From Platerodrilus igneus (taxonomy: Eukaryota > Arthropoda > Insecta > Coleoptera > Lycidae), in assembly GCA_036346225.1 (NCBI GenBank), contig JARFIW010000500.1, forward strand, positions 806,001 through 870,000: DNA of 64,000 nucleotides, given 5' to 3'. How positions within the stretch are numbered: the stretch's first letter is position 1; each line of letters starts with the position of its first letter. Shown here piece after piece: positions 11,230-24,115 of the stretch. Made by a program: the position numbers and the translations under genes. The notes under the pieces were generated by a model that had not been told where the DNA came from, did not search any database, and saw nothing but the letters and a program-made list of their open reading frames with translations.

Positions 11230-11960
11230 TCATAGCACTCTTTTAGCGGAGCATCAAAGCGAGGCGTTGTCACAGCACTCTTTTAGTGACGCCTCAACGT
11301 GCGACATTTTCATAATTATAATGTACTAGTCAGTCTTACAGAATATTACACATAAGATATGTCAAAGAATTTTTTGGGATATAGTCCAATAATAAAACAA
11401 TTAAATATAAAGTTTTAATCAAAACTTGAGGTTTTGGTAGTTTTTACTACCATTATCAACAGCTAAAATGGAAAAAAAACACACAAATTAAAACACATAA
11501 TAAGACGCAAATAACTTACTCTGAGATCTCTAAATTTACAAAAATATATAGGAAATTCTAAAAGATTTACATAATAAAAATAGATTTATAATTATCAAAT
11601 TAAAAAGTGCCAGAAAAGCACGCCTTGTACTGGTGACGGTTCAAAACGGAAAGAACAAATATAACAAAATTATTTGAAATTGACAAGAAGAACGTTTCGA
11701 AAAATGACAGCAGTTACACTTCAAAGAGTATTCATTCCTTTAATGATGTTTGAAAAGATCATTAATGTATAAAGCGGGGTAAACGTTTTGTACTTTATCG
11801 ACATCCATTTTGTTGTTAATATGATTGATATACTGATATGACAAAGCCTCGCGTTGGGCGTCGCTATTTACTGTGATGAGGCCTCTCGTTGGTGCGCCGC
11901 TAAATTTGCTGTTTTCTCTTCCTTCGCAGTAGGTGCTAAAAGCGTGCTGTGACACGGTAT
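11230..11960 (-). mobile_element. Inverted-repeat module with hammerhead-like relic (PLE-like)
   Basis: The segment near 11268-11286 (TGTCACAGCACTCTTTTAG) recurs inverted near 11935-11955 (CTAAAAGCGTGCTGTGACA). On the minus strand at 11460-11430 there is a GATAA core followed by a perfect GGTAGT/ACTACC hairpin and AAAAC, resembling a decayed PLE hammerhead ribozyme. A minus-strand frame at 11740-11955 encodes 71 residues with no recognised domain. The PLE assignment is inference from the hairpin and inverted layout. Confidence 0.35.
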
Positions 11961-14882
11961 AGCAACGGGAAATTTGAAATTACTAACTAACCTTCCTTTC
12001 TAATTTTTCTTCGAATCTTAGTCACATACGTGGTGTAATATTTTCCGGAATTCCACGGTTTTAATGGCCTAATTAGTGTCAAACTGCCGCGATCGAATGG
12101 TTTACGAGCCTAGCAAGGCGTGGCCGATCCTTGTCTGACTTTCAGAGTTAATTTTGCATCGTATTCTATCCTAAAAAAACACGAAAACCTATAAAATAAT
12201 TCTTATCGATTTTTAATTTTAATTTTGATTTTAATAGCACGCGAGTTCTTTGAACAAATGTTTATTTATTAATTAGATATTTAAGTAGTTCTTAATATAG
12301 ATGACGTACTTTTCTCTATTTCTCTAAAAAATTGGAGAATATAGTTTTGCAAATGCCAAAAGATTGACATCTTAATAATTGTAAAAAAAGATTGGTTTAA
12401 CAGTAAATAAAGCGTATTCCAATGCATGTTTTAATAATAAATGAAATAAATGTCTTAAATCTAAGTTATTTCTAGTACTTTTGTTGAAAGCTTCGTTTGT
12501 AATTACTTCATACACTCTGTAACAAATGTAATACGCGAGAATTAAGCTTTTTATTAACGCGGATGAATTTAATGGCTTTGTCCTTTAATGGCTTTTTATT
12601 TACAATACGCTTATATTTATATACAAGGTGGAAAAATAAATTTTCGGAAATTTCAATTTTGCCAGTTTACTTCTATTTGGTTAGTTTTATAGAACTTGAA
12701 TTTCAACGACTTCTCGTGACCTCCTTGTCACGGCAATACATACATATTTAGGTGTGATAATAAGGTCACGAGAAGTCAATGAACGCAAATTATGTGAAAA
12801 AGATTACCCCAACCAAAAACGGAAAAAATTTAAATTTCCCAATATTCAAATTACATCCTATATAAACGCATATTCTATTAGCAAGTTAAAAAAAGTCCCA
12901 TGCAATATAACACTTTTAAAGGACACGCCATCTAGAAACGAAGTCCAATTTTAAATTCACTGATTATGTGAATTAATTTCATCAGTGTGTAAATAATTAG
13001 TCCTGAGAGATACCATAAGGCTAGTTTTCATTTTAAATATAGCATAAAAACAAAGCCCAAATTTTAAATACGTGAAAATAAAAACATTTATTTTCAGCGG
13101 TGTGTAAATAAATATTCTATTGTTCTGAAAAATGCCTTTTAATAAGTTTTCATTGTATTTATTGTAGAACGCGTTTAAAACATATCAATTTTATGAATTT
13201 ATAGAGCAAGGCATATTTGTCGCGTGTAAATATTCTTTAAAACACGTAAAACAAGCTTTAGTGCATTTATAGGAAGACCAATAGTCCAGAAAGTTGGAGC
13301 ATCTACGTTATTTAGTAAAAGAATACGTTATTTTTACTAGACATGTTCTAAAAGCTATTAAATAAGCTAATTATCTTCTATCAATGAATAAACGCTCCAA
13401 CTTGAAGAAGCGCTACTATCAGGAAAACTATGGAAATAGATAAGAACGAGTTTAATAGCTCTGAGAGAAATAACAACGACTAGGTTTTAATGCATCATCA
13501 AAAAATGGAAGACGCTTTACGATAGCCATACATTATACCGACCGCAATTAATTAGCGATAAGCGCGAATTTGCGGTGGCATCAAAGATGACGTATTCATT
13601 TGATTTTAGTATATAGAAAGGTAATATTGGGAAGCGGTCATTCATTCTAACGTCGAGCAACATGTAAGTTTCGAGTAAGCATTCATTCTTTAATTCATTT
13701 TATGACATGCAACATATGCGATTCGAGTAATTTGTAATATATTCTGTCGGCGTTCCACAAGTAACATAGAAGTTATGAAGCATAATTATTTGATAAACTA
13801 TAACGAAAAGTTATCATATTAATATAAATAGTCTTGATACAAGATCAACTTTACAAACTGATATTTCAACGTCAAGATCAATTATAAATGGAGATTTGGA
13901 ATGAAACCAGGAAATATTTAATGCCGTCAATTATAGTGGAAATGATATTTTTATAAACGTTAGTATAATTTTGTTTTTTATAACCTAATAGGATATTTGA
14001 GTATCATACGGTAAATTAAGCTAGAATAAGATTTTATTTTTATTAAGGGTTCATTTATTTCAGCAATTTTAAGGTCAAAGCTCGAAGCTTTTTGGCATTT
14101 ACAAAATTTTCTGCCCAGCGTCGTTGGCCAACTATACTGACAAACGGGGTAATACAAGGATAGGCAAATTAACCTGAGAATTTAAAAGAGAATTTTTGTG
14201 ACACATATGAGATGTGCGGGTTCCGCACTTATTAGCAAGGATTGGATGAAGATTGTTTTAATACGAAAGTAGTCATTAAAAAAAATTTCTGTCTTTAAAT
14301 TCAAAACTGTTTTATAAGCGTTATTTATATCCGTGTACTTTAGAGAGTCCTCAGATGATGTGTATACAAGAAAGATTTTTTGAATGCATAGAAGATTTCA
14401 AAACATTTCAAAACATACTATTATAGTTCAAGATTAAAAAATCATCCAAAATTGAAATTCTCGGATGTAGGCTACAATTATTATTAAAGAAACTGTAAAA
14501 TTAATTACAATGAACAGGAAATTGCTCACAAACGCACAGATATTCCATTGTATATTAGAGTCTTATGATACTGTTTAATTTAGCCCTTATTTTAATTATA
14601 ATGAATAATTAAATATTCTTGTGTATATTTACAATTTAGTAGCGATACGAACCGAACACATTAACCATAATATTTCTTTCATGTTAAAATAGTCTACGCA
14701 TTTAATGGAGGAAGGGAATATGTTTAGGGTAAAAACTGTAATCTCGTTTAATCCTTACCGACTACTGTATCGTAACGACGCGTGACTTAGTTTACTTTTG
14801 ACCAGAATAATGCAGCAAACGTAAGCGATGCATCTGTAGAAAAAAATAGTTGATAGTCAAACGGTGACGTGATATCTTCAGG
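11961..14882. other. AT-rich intergenic, no gene recognised
   Basis: Nothing coding was recognised. Two small points: GACCAATAGTC followed by AGAAAGTTGGAGC near 13280 looks like the stem II end of a decayed hammerhead motif, and GCTCCAACTT near 13393 repeats it inverted. The short frames at 12563 and 12754 are AT-driven. Confidence 0.4.
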
Positions 14883-15123
14883 AACTCGTGGCTTAGTTGG
14901 TTCGCGTGCAACTACTAAGCCCAATGTTCTGGGTTCGATTCTCGACACGAACCGCTTGAAAAATGTTAGCCGAGTATTTTTCACAAAAATATGCCCTTGT
15001 TCGGATGAGAGGTAAAATGGAGGTCCCGTGTATGTGTGTGTGAGTGTTGTCACGCACGTTAAAGATCCCTACCTTGTTTGGAACAGTAAGGGTTCGTAAA
15101 AATTCAAAATTTCCAGGTTAAAA
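14883..15123 (+). mobile_element. tRNA-derived SINE
   Basis: The head is tRNA-like: A box TGGCTTAGTTGG (14889-14900) and B box GGTTCGATTCT (14932-14942), spaced as in Pol III internal promoters. The body contains CACGCACGTTAAAGATCCC (15051-15069), resembling a conserved central motif of many invertebrate SINEs. The 3' end is near the AAAATTCAAAATTTCC stretch, without a clear poly(A). The 88-residue minus-strand frame here is a shadow of the SINE. Confidence 0.7.
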
Positions 15124-18100
15124 AAACTCGCTTCTTGGTCAATGTAGTACCTTCGGGTGGAACATTAGAAAATGAAATGTAGGGGCGTGACTTGATTGAT
15201 AGTTTACAAGAGATTGCATTTAGGAATTTTATTATGCTTACAATAGGAACCTTTTAAGTGATATTTGCATAATTGTATTACGTTTTAGAATTGTTCAGAA
15301 TAATTGATTATGTATATAAATCGCCGTTCTCGCCGATTTAAGTTAGTTCTAATTCAAACTTTAATTAAAATACTAGTTTTTATTCGAATCTGGATCTATG
15401 AAGTCGTGATATATAAATTAGTAGTAGCATGGTGTCATTAAAATAAATAGCTCCATACGGTATAAATTATTGTAGTGATCGATATAAATTAACACTTAGT
15501 GCTTTGATAGATAATTATAGTGCTTCGATGGTAATTTAGAAGATATCATTGTAGCATAAAGAAGTTAGTATTTATACTGATAGCGATTAGCTGGAAATAA
15601 ATTGTCGTGAGTAGGTGTTTCAGAATTTCGCTGTAGCTACGAGTAGTTGAAAAGGCTTGTGTAATTAGTTCATAATAAAGAACTGTTACTATTGCAGATG
15701 AGTCTTCGTTATAATACTGTGAGCACACTATGGAGATTATGTCATTTGTATCTATAAAGCTACAAACGAATAATTCCTCAGATAGAACGGCCACAAGCTT
15801 ATCGTAAGCCTTCTTTTAATCATTGATAATAAGCAATTATTATTTAATATTTATATAATGAACCATGAGGAAAAATTAATCTGACAGTTGAAGTTCAAAG
15901 GCGGTATGATTATACGGAACTGTGATGTTTCGTTTATCTCATTTCACTTATGAATCAGTCGATGATAAATACCTAATGTGTTTGATTTGTTGTATCGGCA
16001 CTAAATATTTATGCCGGAACTTTTGTACCTTTATCCATTAAATTACGTTGAATGTCAAAAAGATTTTATTCGTCAAGTTTTCTTTCTAATTTGCCTAAAT
16101 ATTTTTTTGTTACTTAATGATTTATATACTAATATTAGTTTAATTTTAAAAACATTCTTCGTTCGCTGGTTTATATTGTGTGTAAAACAATATTTTGTGC
16201 TCTTACTGTCAATTACAACGTCTCTAAACAAAACACCACCAGGGTTTAATGTCATATCATTTGCAGCTAACTCGCCGAAGACGAAAAATAATATAAAAAG
16301 ATGGGAATGAAAATAACAGCAAATAGCATGAACTGTCGCAAAAACTGTTTATTGTATTGAGGTGGTTGCCAATGTGCGTTAGGTCAGTTCGCAGTGTTTT
16401 GTTGCTACTGAGTACCCACTACAGAGAGACTAATATGCGTTGCTGCAATGTTAAGCATGTGTCATCCAGTATGTAAACCAATAATTGTAACAATATTCTA
16501 TTCGCTGTTCTTTGTTTGGTCCAATATAAAAAATACTATTCACAACTATTTACAGAGAAACCTTAATATATTTAAATGTCACTAGAGAAGTTTATAATTT
16601 CAATAATTACTAAAAATGTTTACAGCACTAATATATTTCTTAATACAACGACTACCTTGTATTCATTACTAAAATTCGTCTACTCAGTTTTTATCACGCA
16701 AGTACTTTATTTATACAACAATTAAACGTATTTATTTTAACAATGTAGTTGATTTTACTTGCCAATTAATACTTCAAGTGGACTCCTTGACTGGTCGTAT
16801 GGCTTATATATGAATTACAAACTTCTACATTACATCATATTCTTCTAAATAACTACCCAAACGCCCCTTTTTGTTTGCTTCAAACGAGTTCTTCAAATAC
16901 ACCCTTGTAACTGTCGATCAATCCATTGTTAGTCCAATGTATTCGTTCCTTTCAAATTTAGATTGTTTGGTGTCATTGTATTTCTGTACCTCATTTTTAT
17001 AGCGTTTGTCTTTGTCGTGAATAACATTAAGTAGTTAAAAGTTTAGTCTGAGGTTATCCACGCAAAAGAAAGATCCAGTCATAACGAACCTCAAAAACTT
17101 TAGAGATAATTCTTTCCTGTTGGAAAGATTAACAGTATTTAAATGGGATATTAAACACTAAGTAATTCAAATCTATATATTAAACTTGCACTAACTGCTA
17201 TCAATTCATCCGAGACATAATTTTAATAATTCTATTAAGTTTATTAATATCAATATTTTTAGACGAAATTGAAAAACTTTTGGAAAATCTATGTGGTCTA
17301 TTAATTGCAGCAATGTACTCTGGAACACAATACTTATTTACATATTCATTTGCTATGTTGATTAACCACATATAAAACTAAAATGCTTGGGAAAAATATG
17401 CTACAACCTGAAACATTTCTTGGGAAATATTAGAATTAAAGATTGGTTTCAACTTCAGTATTGGAGAAATTCCAAATATTAGTCTATTCTTACTTATTTT
17501 GTGAAAAAGATGCATTTATTTAAATCAATACACAGAAGAGACTTTGGTAGTATAATTTTATAAGAAAAAATTATTTTAAATTATTAGCTTCGGTGCTAGA
17601 TAATTTTTAATACTTAATGAAAAGAACAACCTGTTCATTATTTAACGCCTGCTAAGATATGACATTTTTGTACGTGCAAAAGAAGAAATCTAAAATATTG
17701 CGTAAAAGAGAGAAATAGAGATAAGTGGAGAAAATTCATCTACTCCAAGCAATTCTGATTGTTAGCGAAGTTACAATCACTGATACCTGCAAAATGTTAT
17801 TTACTGAGCACTTCCTCCGAGTTCGTCAAAGTGTAAACACGTTTTAAAGACTTCTGTAGAAAATGCCCCAAAAAGGAGGAGTTGAACATAGCTGAAAGAT
17901 TCGAAATAATCTAACAGGGTGCGTTACAAAAGTATGCGTTAGATCGGCTTGAGACAATCCCTAAGAAAAAAATTAAATAAACCTTACTTTTTTAAAGCCT
18001 ATTGCCTTTTCTTTGAATAAAATCTAAGATTATTATAATAAAGTACACAGATACTTTTCTCTAAGCTGGACAGTTAGGATAGATATGTTTTCGAAAAAAT

Positions 18101-20065
18101 GATATTATGTCAAAAAATTATTACAGATAAATTAAAACAACGGGTGTATTTTGAACACAGAATTTAACTTAGAACTCAAATCTTGAATCGGTATATGGTA
18201 TTTCTATATGAAAAAACAAGCATGGTGCTGATTTTAAGTATTTAGGGAAATGCCGGCATTTAGAATATATTGTACTTTAGATTCAGGTGGACGGCTGTGG
18301 CCGGATACGAAGTTTCATACTTTTCATATTGGGAGTCAAAAAGTTTCAAACAAAAGGGTTGCGTAAAGAGAAGCGGCTGCTGTCGACATCCTTCGTGCGA
18401 TGCTTGTCAGTCCTTGTATTTTATATACATCTATACTTATATTTTATTCAGCACGTAGAAATCACTACCAATTTAATTATTACTATTTATTTTAACTTTC
18501 ATAGTGATGAAAATGAATCACAGTTTTTTTTACGTTATATTTAGCTTTTTGCAGATCCCGACCTTTTCCACGCAACCCAAATTAATTTGAATTTCCCACA
18601 AACCCACCCAGCGGTAACAAGGATCCCTGGATGTTCCGCTAGGACCACTTTGGGAAATACTATTCTAGTTCATAAAACTTTTAATATGTACTTACTGGAC
18701 AATTTTATTTTTACGTTCAAACGTTTTAAGAATGTTTAAAACCATTTTAAATTTTAATCGACTGATGATGGTGTCGAGTGAGGAAAGCGCCGTAGTGCAT
18801 CATTAATACATTTTTTTAATAGTGTGCTGTATGGTGACGTCTTATAACTTATTAATAGGGTACGTTTCCTGACGATCGTACGGTATACAAATTCCAACAT
18901 TTCGTTGTCTTTGTCAATAAAGTCCACATGTGTGTTTTAAAGTGTTTTCATGTGTATTTCCTAGCTAACCAAGAATATATATGTAGCATAAGTCATTTTT
19001 ATGAATATGTTATTCAGTATTTACAGAAAGAATCAACAAACAAACCCTAGTGGCTCGTTCTCGAGGACATACACAACGTTATAATAATAATAGAATAGTA
19101 ATTGAACGTAAACGCGACCTACCTCACCTAGTGTTTAAGTAGCCGGTGGGTAGAATTTATGTGGTTTAATTAAGTAATACTATTGTGGAACATTTCACCT
19201 GCTTCCTTTCAGATTAATAAATGGGTTTAGTTTTATTAATGGTAAAACAAAAATAGGGTGCACTACTAACTACTTTTTCTTATAAGGTCCTGTCTTGGCC
19301 ATCATGTTGTAAATGTTGATTTTTATATAACTATCAAAGTTTCACAAGCTAAATGCTACAGAAAGAAGTTTGGAAAGCTGTGTATCAAGTTAGAGTAAAT
19401 TATTCTCGATCAAGCTGTTATCAGACATAAACACTTGTTTACCAGACATAAAAACCCAAACGAACATAATTCATTTTGCCCCGACCACGATAACCACGCC
19501 AACAGACAGAAAGGAGAAAACATATAAACACCTCCGAATCAACAGGAAATTTAGTCCTTGTCGATTTTTATCCAAAGAACAGTACTTATTAGTGTGCTTG
19601 TGATTGTTATCCAAGCATCTAGTATTACGCTACGTACAAGCGTACGCTAATTAAATTGCACTACACGTAACCGGCAATTGTAATCCCGATTAACACACAT
19701 TACTGTTCCATCACACCGCTGGTGGTTTTTATCCCAGTACAAACACTACACTGTCGGTGATTTTTATCTCGGCAACACGCTATTGCTCCATCATAACATG
19801 GCCAGTGATTGAGATTCTAATGGCACCATATGTTTCTATTCTTTGGCACGGTCAGTAATTGCATTCTAACCCCGCGTTAATCGTTTACACATAGAAATCC
19901 AGAGTATCACCCTTCCGACGTAGTAAGCCCGCTAGGTCTTGTCAGTGGAACCACATCGTATTACAATGAGTCGTGGAAGCACCAGCTCTACCACCGTCGT
20001 TGACAGTCACTTCTTGTGTGTCTGTATTTTTTTTTGTCTAATAATAATCCTTTATTAGTCCATGT
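15124..20065. other. AT-rich intergenic with minor repeat traces
   Basis: No gene was recognised. Traces: TATATAAATCGCCG near 15313 is a good TATA-like box and could mark an unrecognised LTR. CTGATGATGGTGTC near 18771, followed by AGCGCC, resembles a decayed hammerhead core. Near 19700-19870 a weak repeat of roughly 70 bases is seen (variants of GGTGATTTTTATC). None is strong enough for its own entry. Confidence 0.4.
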
Positions 20066-20405
20066 AACATTTCCTTAAGTTAAGTTTGTATATGTATCGT
20101 AAACTGGGCTTCACGTCTATTCCCCGTTTGTTCTAGTTGTGATTATTAACACGCAATCGTGTTAATTTTGTATTTATATTGTACTTTTCTTAATTAACTT
20201 AGCATTTGTTCTTGTTTGTACATATTAACACGCACTCCTGTTAATCCCGTATTCATAATGTATTTGACTTAACTAACTTAACGCTGGTTCTCGTCTGTGC
20301 TCATTAACACGCACCCGTGTTAATTCCTTGCTCAAATTTAATTTGCTTTAATTAACGTAGCATTTGTAGTTGCTTGTACCTATTAACACGCACCCGTGTT
20401 AAGCC
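20066..20405 (+). repeat. 79-bp satellite with one palindrome per unit
   Basis: A palindromic block ATTAACACG-CACC-CGTGTTAAT starts at 20145, 20224, 20303 and 20382, exactly 79 bases apart each time. The spacers share TTAATTAAC(T/G)TAGCATTTGT and TTGTAC-type stretches. Copy 2 has CTCCTG in the right arm and copy 1 has CAAT in the loop, so the units diverge slightly. A partial unit without a palindrome precedes copy 1. No coding potential. Confidence 0.85.
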
Positions 20406-21799
20406 TGTTGATACTAAATTTGTCGTCTATTGATTTAATGCGGTTGATACCTGTATGTTTGTGCTTATATATAAGGATAGAAAACCGTTTGTTTTTATTT
20501 GTGCTACGGTAACCTGTCAGTTTTACAAATATCAGTAGATACTTTCACCAATAATTTGCAAACCGGCAAAGCATGCTCATTGTCTTGATCGACACTCTGC
20601 CTGTTATTTTGAGTTATATCATGATGCTATAACTCTCCCATTATATAAAGTTGTAATTACTCTTTTTTGGAAAACTTGTAAGGCTTTGTTCAACATATCC
20701 GCAGTCATAAATCCGAATTACCCAAAGTTGTTCATTACAATCACATGTTTATGTCTCATCCTGCTGCCTTCATGTTCACGCGAGTCCTAATGTCAGTTTA
20801 TGTTCACTTTGTCAATTAAACCATATTCTTTACTGTTGCAGCTTTTTAAAAATATATCAACTTTGAATAAGTGGAAATGTACCGCTTTTTATCGTAATTG
20901 AAAACAATTTCATAATTGTTTTTCACTTTAACACTTTCCATTTTTTTCAGCCATCAGCAGAGCATCCCTAAAAGATATTATGATGAAATAAGAATTGTCT
21001 TTGAGCGTTTCGGACCTTCGTTGGATATCTTTTTCCTTGGCAAGTGGTTAGATATTTTTGGACGAAACAGCAAATGCAAAATTTACCCTACTTATTCTCC
21101 GAAGTTTCAGCAGATGGTCAAAATGGTGAATCAATGAAAGCCATTTTTACAGAATTATCGCAATTAGGTTCTAGTTCTCCTATTGCAACCTTTCTGCACC
21201 AATCTTTTGTTCTATTTCTGTATTTTCGTAGCGTTTGGTGGGGTTTCTTCTGTTTTTTGCAGGAGTTCCAGATCTATTTTCTTTTTAGCAGTCATATGAC
21301 CCAACGTCTCCTAACATGACACATCCACTGACTGACTGTCGGAATGATGGACGCCTAATAAAAGTGCTGTGAATTGCCTGGATGATTTCTAATTTTCCGA
21401 CGATCAATTACTTTTGTTAGCTCTCTGAATTAATAAAACCACTGTAATCATATATCAAATTTATAATAAGGCAAAGTACACCTCTTACAAACAATATTTC
21501 AAATACAAAATAGAACATCCATAACAAGTACCCTTTACAAATAATATCTAAGTACAAAATTGATGAAGAATAACTCCTCACAACAACTGTTTTAGGTACT
21601 GAATATAGAGTCCGGAGTGTTTCTTTCACTCACCTATTTTAAACAACTCCATACTTAAATCTTCCTTAATAGGTACAGTAATTATCTTTAAAAGTCATGT
21701 AATTTAAACTTATCTGAGTTCAGCTAGGTTCAATTGTTGCCTTGTGTAATGGCAAAACCTGTATCGTAGATTTGCAGAACATTAAATTAAATCGATTTT
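20406..21799. other. AT-rich intergenic, nothing firm
   Basis: No recognised gene. A polypyrimidine-AG acceptor-like site near 20950 is followed by moderately complex sequence with frames of 73 and 91 residues (20916-21319), but neither shows a domain nor ends in a convincing donor. Confidence 0.35.
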
Positions 21800-21925
21800 T
21801 ACACACAACTTTTACTTTTAGATGGAAAATATAAGGTCCCTGACAGGATTCGAATCTGCATCTTAGGTTCTTGCGGCCCACGGAAAACGCGTGGGCCGCG
21901 AACGGGCCGCGAAGGGTCATTGGGT
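21800..21925 (-). mobile_element. SINE relic with tRNA-like 3' half and GC hairpin
   Basis: On the minus strand GATTCGAATCCTGTCAGGGACC (B box and acceptor-like end; 21834-21855) is followed by a TTATATTTTCC body, as in the relic at 26540-26640. The 5' half is replaced by a GC-rich hairpin: GCGGCCCACG (21873-21882) pairs perfectly with CGTGGGCCGC (21890-21899). Both copies look like members of one degraded tRNA-derived SINE family. Confidence 0.45.
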
Positions 21926-21974
21926 TATATAAGTGCACAAGTGAACTCATAGGTTGAGAGCTTTTGAACAAGAG

Positions 21975-23934
21975 AAGACAAATTTATTTAATTAGGGAGT
22001 TTTTAACAAATTATTTTTTTTAACTTAAGAAGTGTATAATAATGTAGGATCAAAGTAATTTCGCCAAGGATAATGTAACATAATATTTGTATAAACACAG
22101 AGCAGGATAAATAATGATTGGGGTAAAATCTTTCTAACGTATTTAATTTTGTAGTGAAGTAATTATATGAAAGTCTAAAAGCGTGGAACAGGTGTTAAAG
22201 CAACATTTCTGTTCTAAAACGTAAAATCCGACACGTTGAAACAAAATAACGAGGGGAGATAACAGTTCTTGGTAAACTTGGCAACAAACAAGCTTTAATG
22301 GGTTATTGGAAAAGAACAGCCGTGGGGATTAAGTTAGATGCGGTTTTGTGGTTAAAATATTGATTTCTATCTTGAAAGTGGTATATTAAAGAGCCAACCG
22401 AAAGACCAAGACAGAATAAAAGTGTATTGAGTGCAAGAGAGATGCCTATATATAATTCAGGAGGCAGTATTGTTAGAAGACCTAAATAAAATCGATAATT
22501 TCAAGGATATTTAAAAGCAAACACGAGTCTGTTAAAAAGTGAGAAATGGAGCCAAGCGAGGCGATTGGTGTGAATTGTACAAGAAGGGCAGAGATTCAGC
22601 TGGTGGAAGCGGTTGTGTGAGATAAAATTTTAGGTACAAGGGAGATGAGAGATGTTTGTTCAAGTTGGAGGCGTTGACAAAGAAAGACGTAGAGGCTAAG
22701 TTCGGACAAAGGAGTGACAGTTTAAAGCGATTTTCCGAAAATTGTTATGTTCGTTAAAAAAATTTACAAGAATCCACGATACATTATAGCTTTTTCGCTG
22801 AAATGCAAGACAGTTAGAAAACAATTTTCCGGAATTATAGGAATGTGTATAGAAGTGTACGTGCCAATTTAAAACAGGGGGGGAAGGCGAATTTCACTTA
22901 TATAATCACTGGCAGAGAGGGGTCTCGCTCTCTATTGCTCTTGCTTTTTCGTTGAGATTTCATCCAGCATGAACTAGTGCAAGTTAATAAAATTTTATAT
23001 AGAAGCTAAAAGCATTTTTGTGGTAAAACGTGAAAGTGGTACGTAAGTACAAAGCTTGTTAAGTTGGTATTTGAATGCATGAAAATTAAAGTTAGAAAGT
23101 GTTTGGATGATACAGAAAAGCGATGTTATGAATAATAAAAGTTAACTTAGGAGATTGTAATTTTGCTTTGAAAATTGAAAACAGCAGTATGCATGGCGGA
23201 GATGGTAATTGGACCAGGGAGTTAGCTGATGGACTGGGTAGCTACTAGACGGCAGCATCTTCAAGGAACTAGATGGTGGAGCACACTTAGAAGTTAAAAA
23301 CCAGGTAGGCGATAGAATAGAACATTGACTGGTGAATATTTTTATAGTGTTTGTGACTATTTGGATTTGAGTTTAATGTGTTTTATTATTATTTGATATT
23401 TTATGAACAGACATTTGTGGGACTTTAAAAGAAAACTGATTTTTGAAAATAATTAATGAATTTACGAATAACCAAATGTTGTATAGAGGTATAGAGGGCT
23501 TATTGATATTTGGTAGTGCAGGAAATTTATATGCACAGTTGTAGAAGTTTTATTATGAGCTCATGCTAGGACAAAAGGGTAACGTAAGGGATGAGGAACG
23601 CCTTCTTACTTTAAATAAAAATATATGTGTTTAAAATGTTATCAATTTGCATGATTATTGTTATAAAATTATTGAAATTTATGGATGTATCTAAAGGAAT
23701 GGTGTTTTAAAATGTATCTAATGTAAATAGAGTGTGATATATTTGGTCAATTGAGTTATTTTTGAGTGCGTGATTGGGGAATGTCTATTTAGGTTTCAGC
23801 CTAAGGATATCTACAGGAGGTTTTGGATGTAACAGGTAGGTGTCAACGATATTATTTAGGAGATTAGGTAAGAAATATTATTAGGAACAGCCGAGGGCAT
23901 GATTCCAGAGACGTTCCAGAGTAAACCTCACAAA
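21975..23934 (+). repeat. LTR of family C, left copy
   Basis: It aligns, at roughly two-thirds identity by eye, with the reverse complement of 24116-26376. Shared landmarks include GTAACATAATATTTGTATA, AAACAAGCTTTAATG, ATTCAGCTGGTGGAAG, ACGGCA(G/T)CATCTTCAAGG, ATGAGCTCATG and AGGAACGCC. It ends at CCTCACAAAATTA followed by a PBS-like stretch TGGCACCCAATT. No gag or pol follows. The left edge is approximate. Confidence 0.6.
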
Positions 23935-24115
23935 ATTATGGCACCCAATTAGTGAGGCACGATTAATACAGGTAACACCACAATAATATATAATGTTGTG
24001 AAGCTTGCTCTGGATCGCTTCGCTAATTTGTGCCCCAAGTTTGGTCGTCATAATGTTGTGAGGTTTAACTTGTAAACTCGTGCCCTTCATTTGGGTGTCA
24101 TTAATGTTGTGAAAT
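23935..24115. repeat. Cluster of LTR-end/PBS-like modules between the family C LTRs
   Basis: On the plus strand one module lies at 23935-23963 (CCTCACAAAATTATGGCACCC). On the minus strand three follow the right-hand LTR: CACAACATTAATGACACCC (from 24112), CACAACATTATGACGACC (from 24061) and CACAACATTATAT (from 24003). They resemble the B element's CACAGCATTCTTGGCGACCC. The two strands' modules meet near 23985 in a short palindromic area. Confidence 0.6.

Noticed and set aside
11740..11955. 71-residue minus-strand frame
   Set aside because: No recognisable domain; lies within the inverted-repeat module and is probably a chance frame.
15178..15800. Possible solo LTR with TATA box near 15313
   Set aside because: No second copy and no matching target duplication; borders could not be defined.
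18560..18665. CCGCTAGGACCACTTTGGGAAATAC resembling hAT-type transposon ends
   Set aside because: Resemblance is from memory only, with no terminal repeat pair or target duplication found.
19690..19870. Weak repeat of about 70 bases
   Set aside because: Units too diverged and spacing irregular to call by eye.
20916..21319. Acceptor-like site followed by two frames
   Set aside because: No donor and no domain; insufficient to call an exon.
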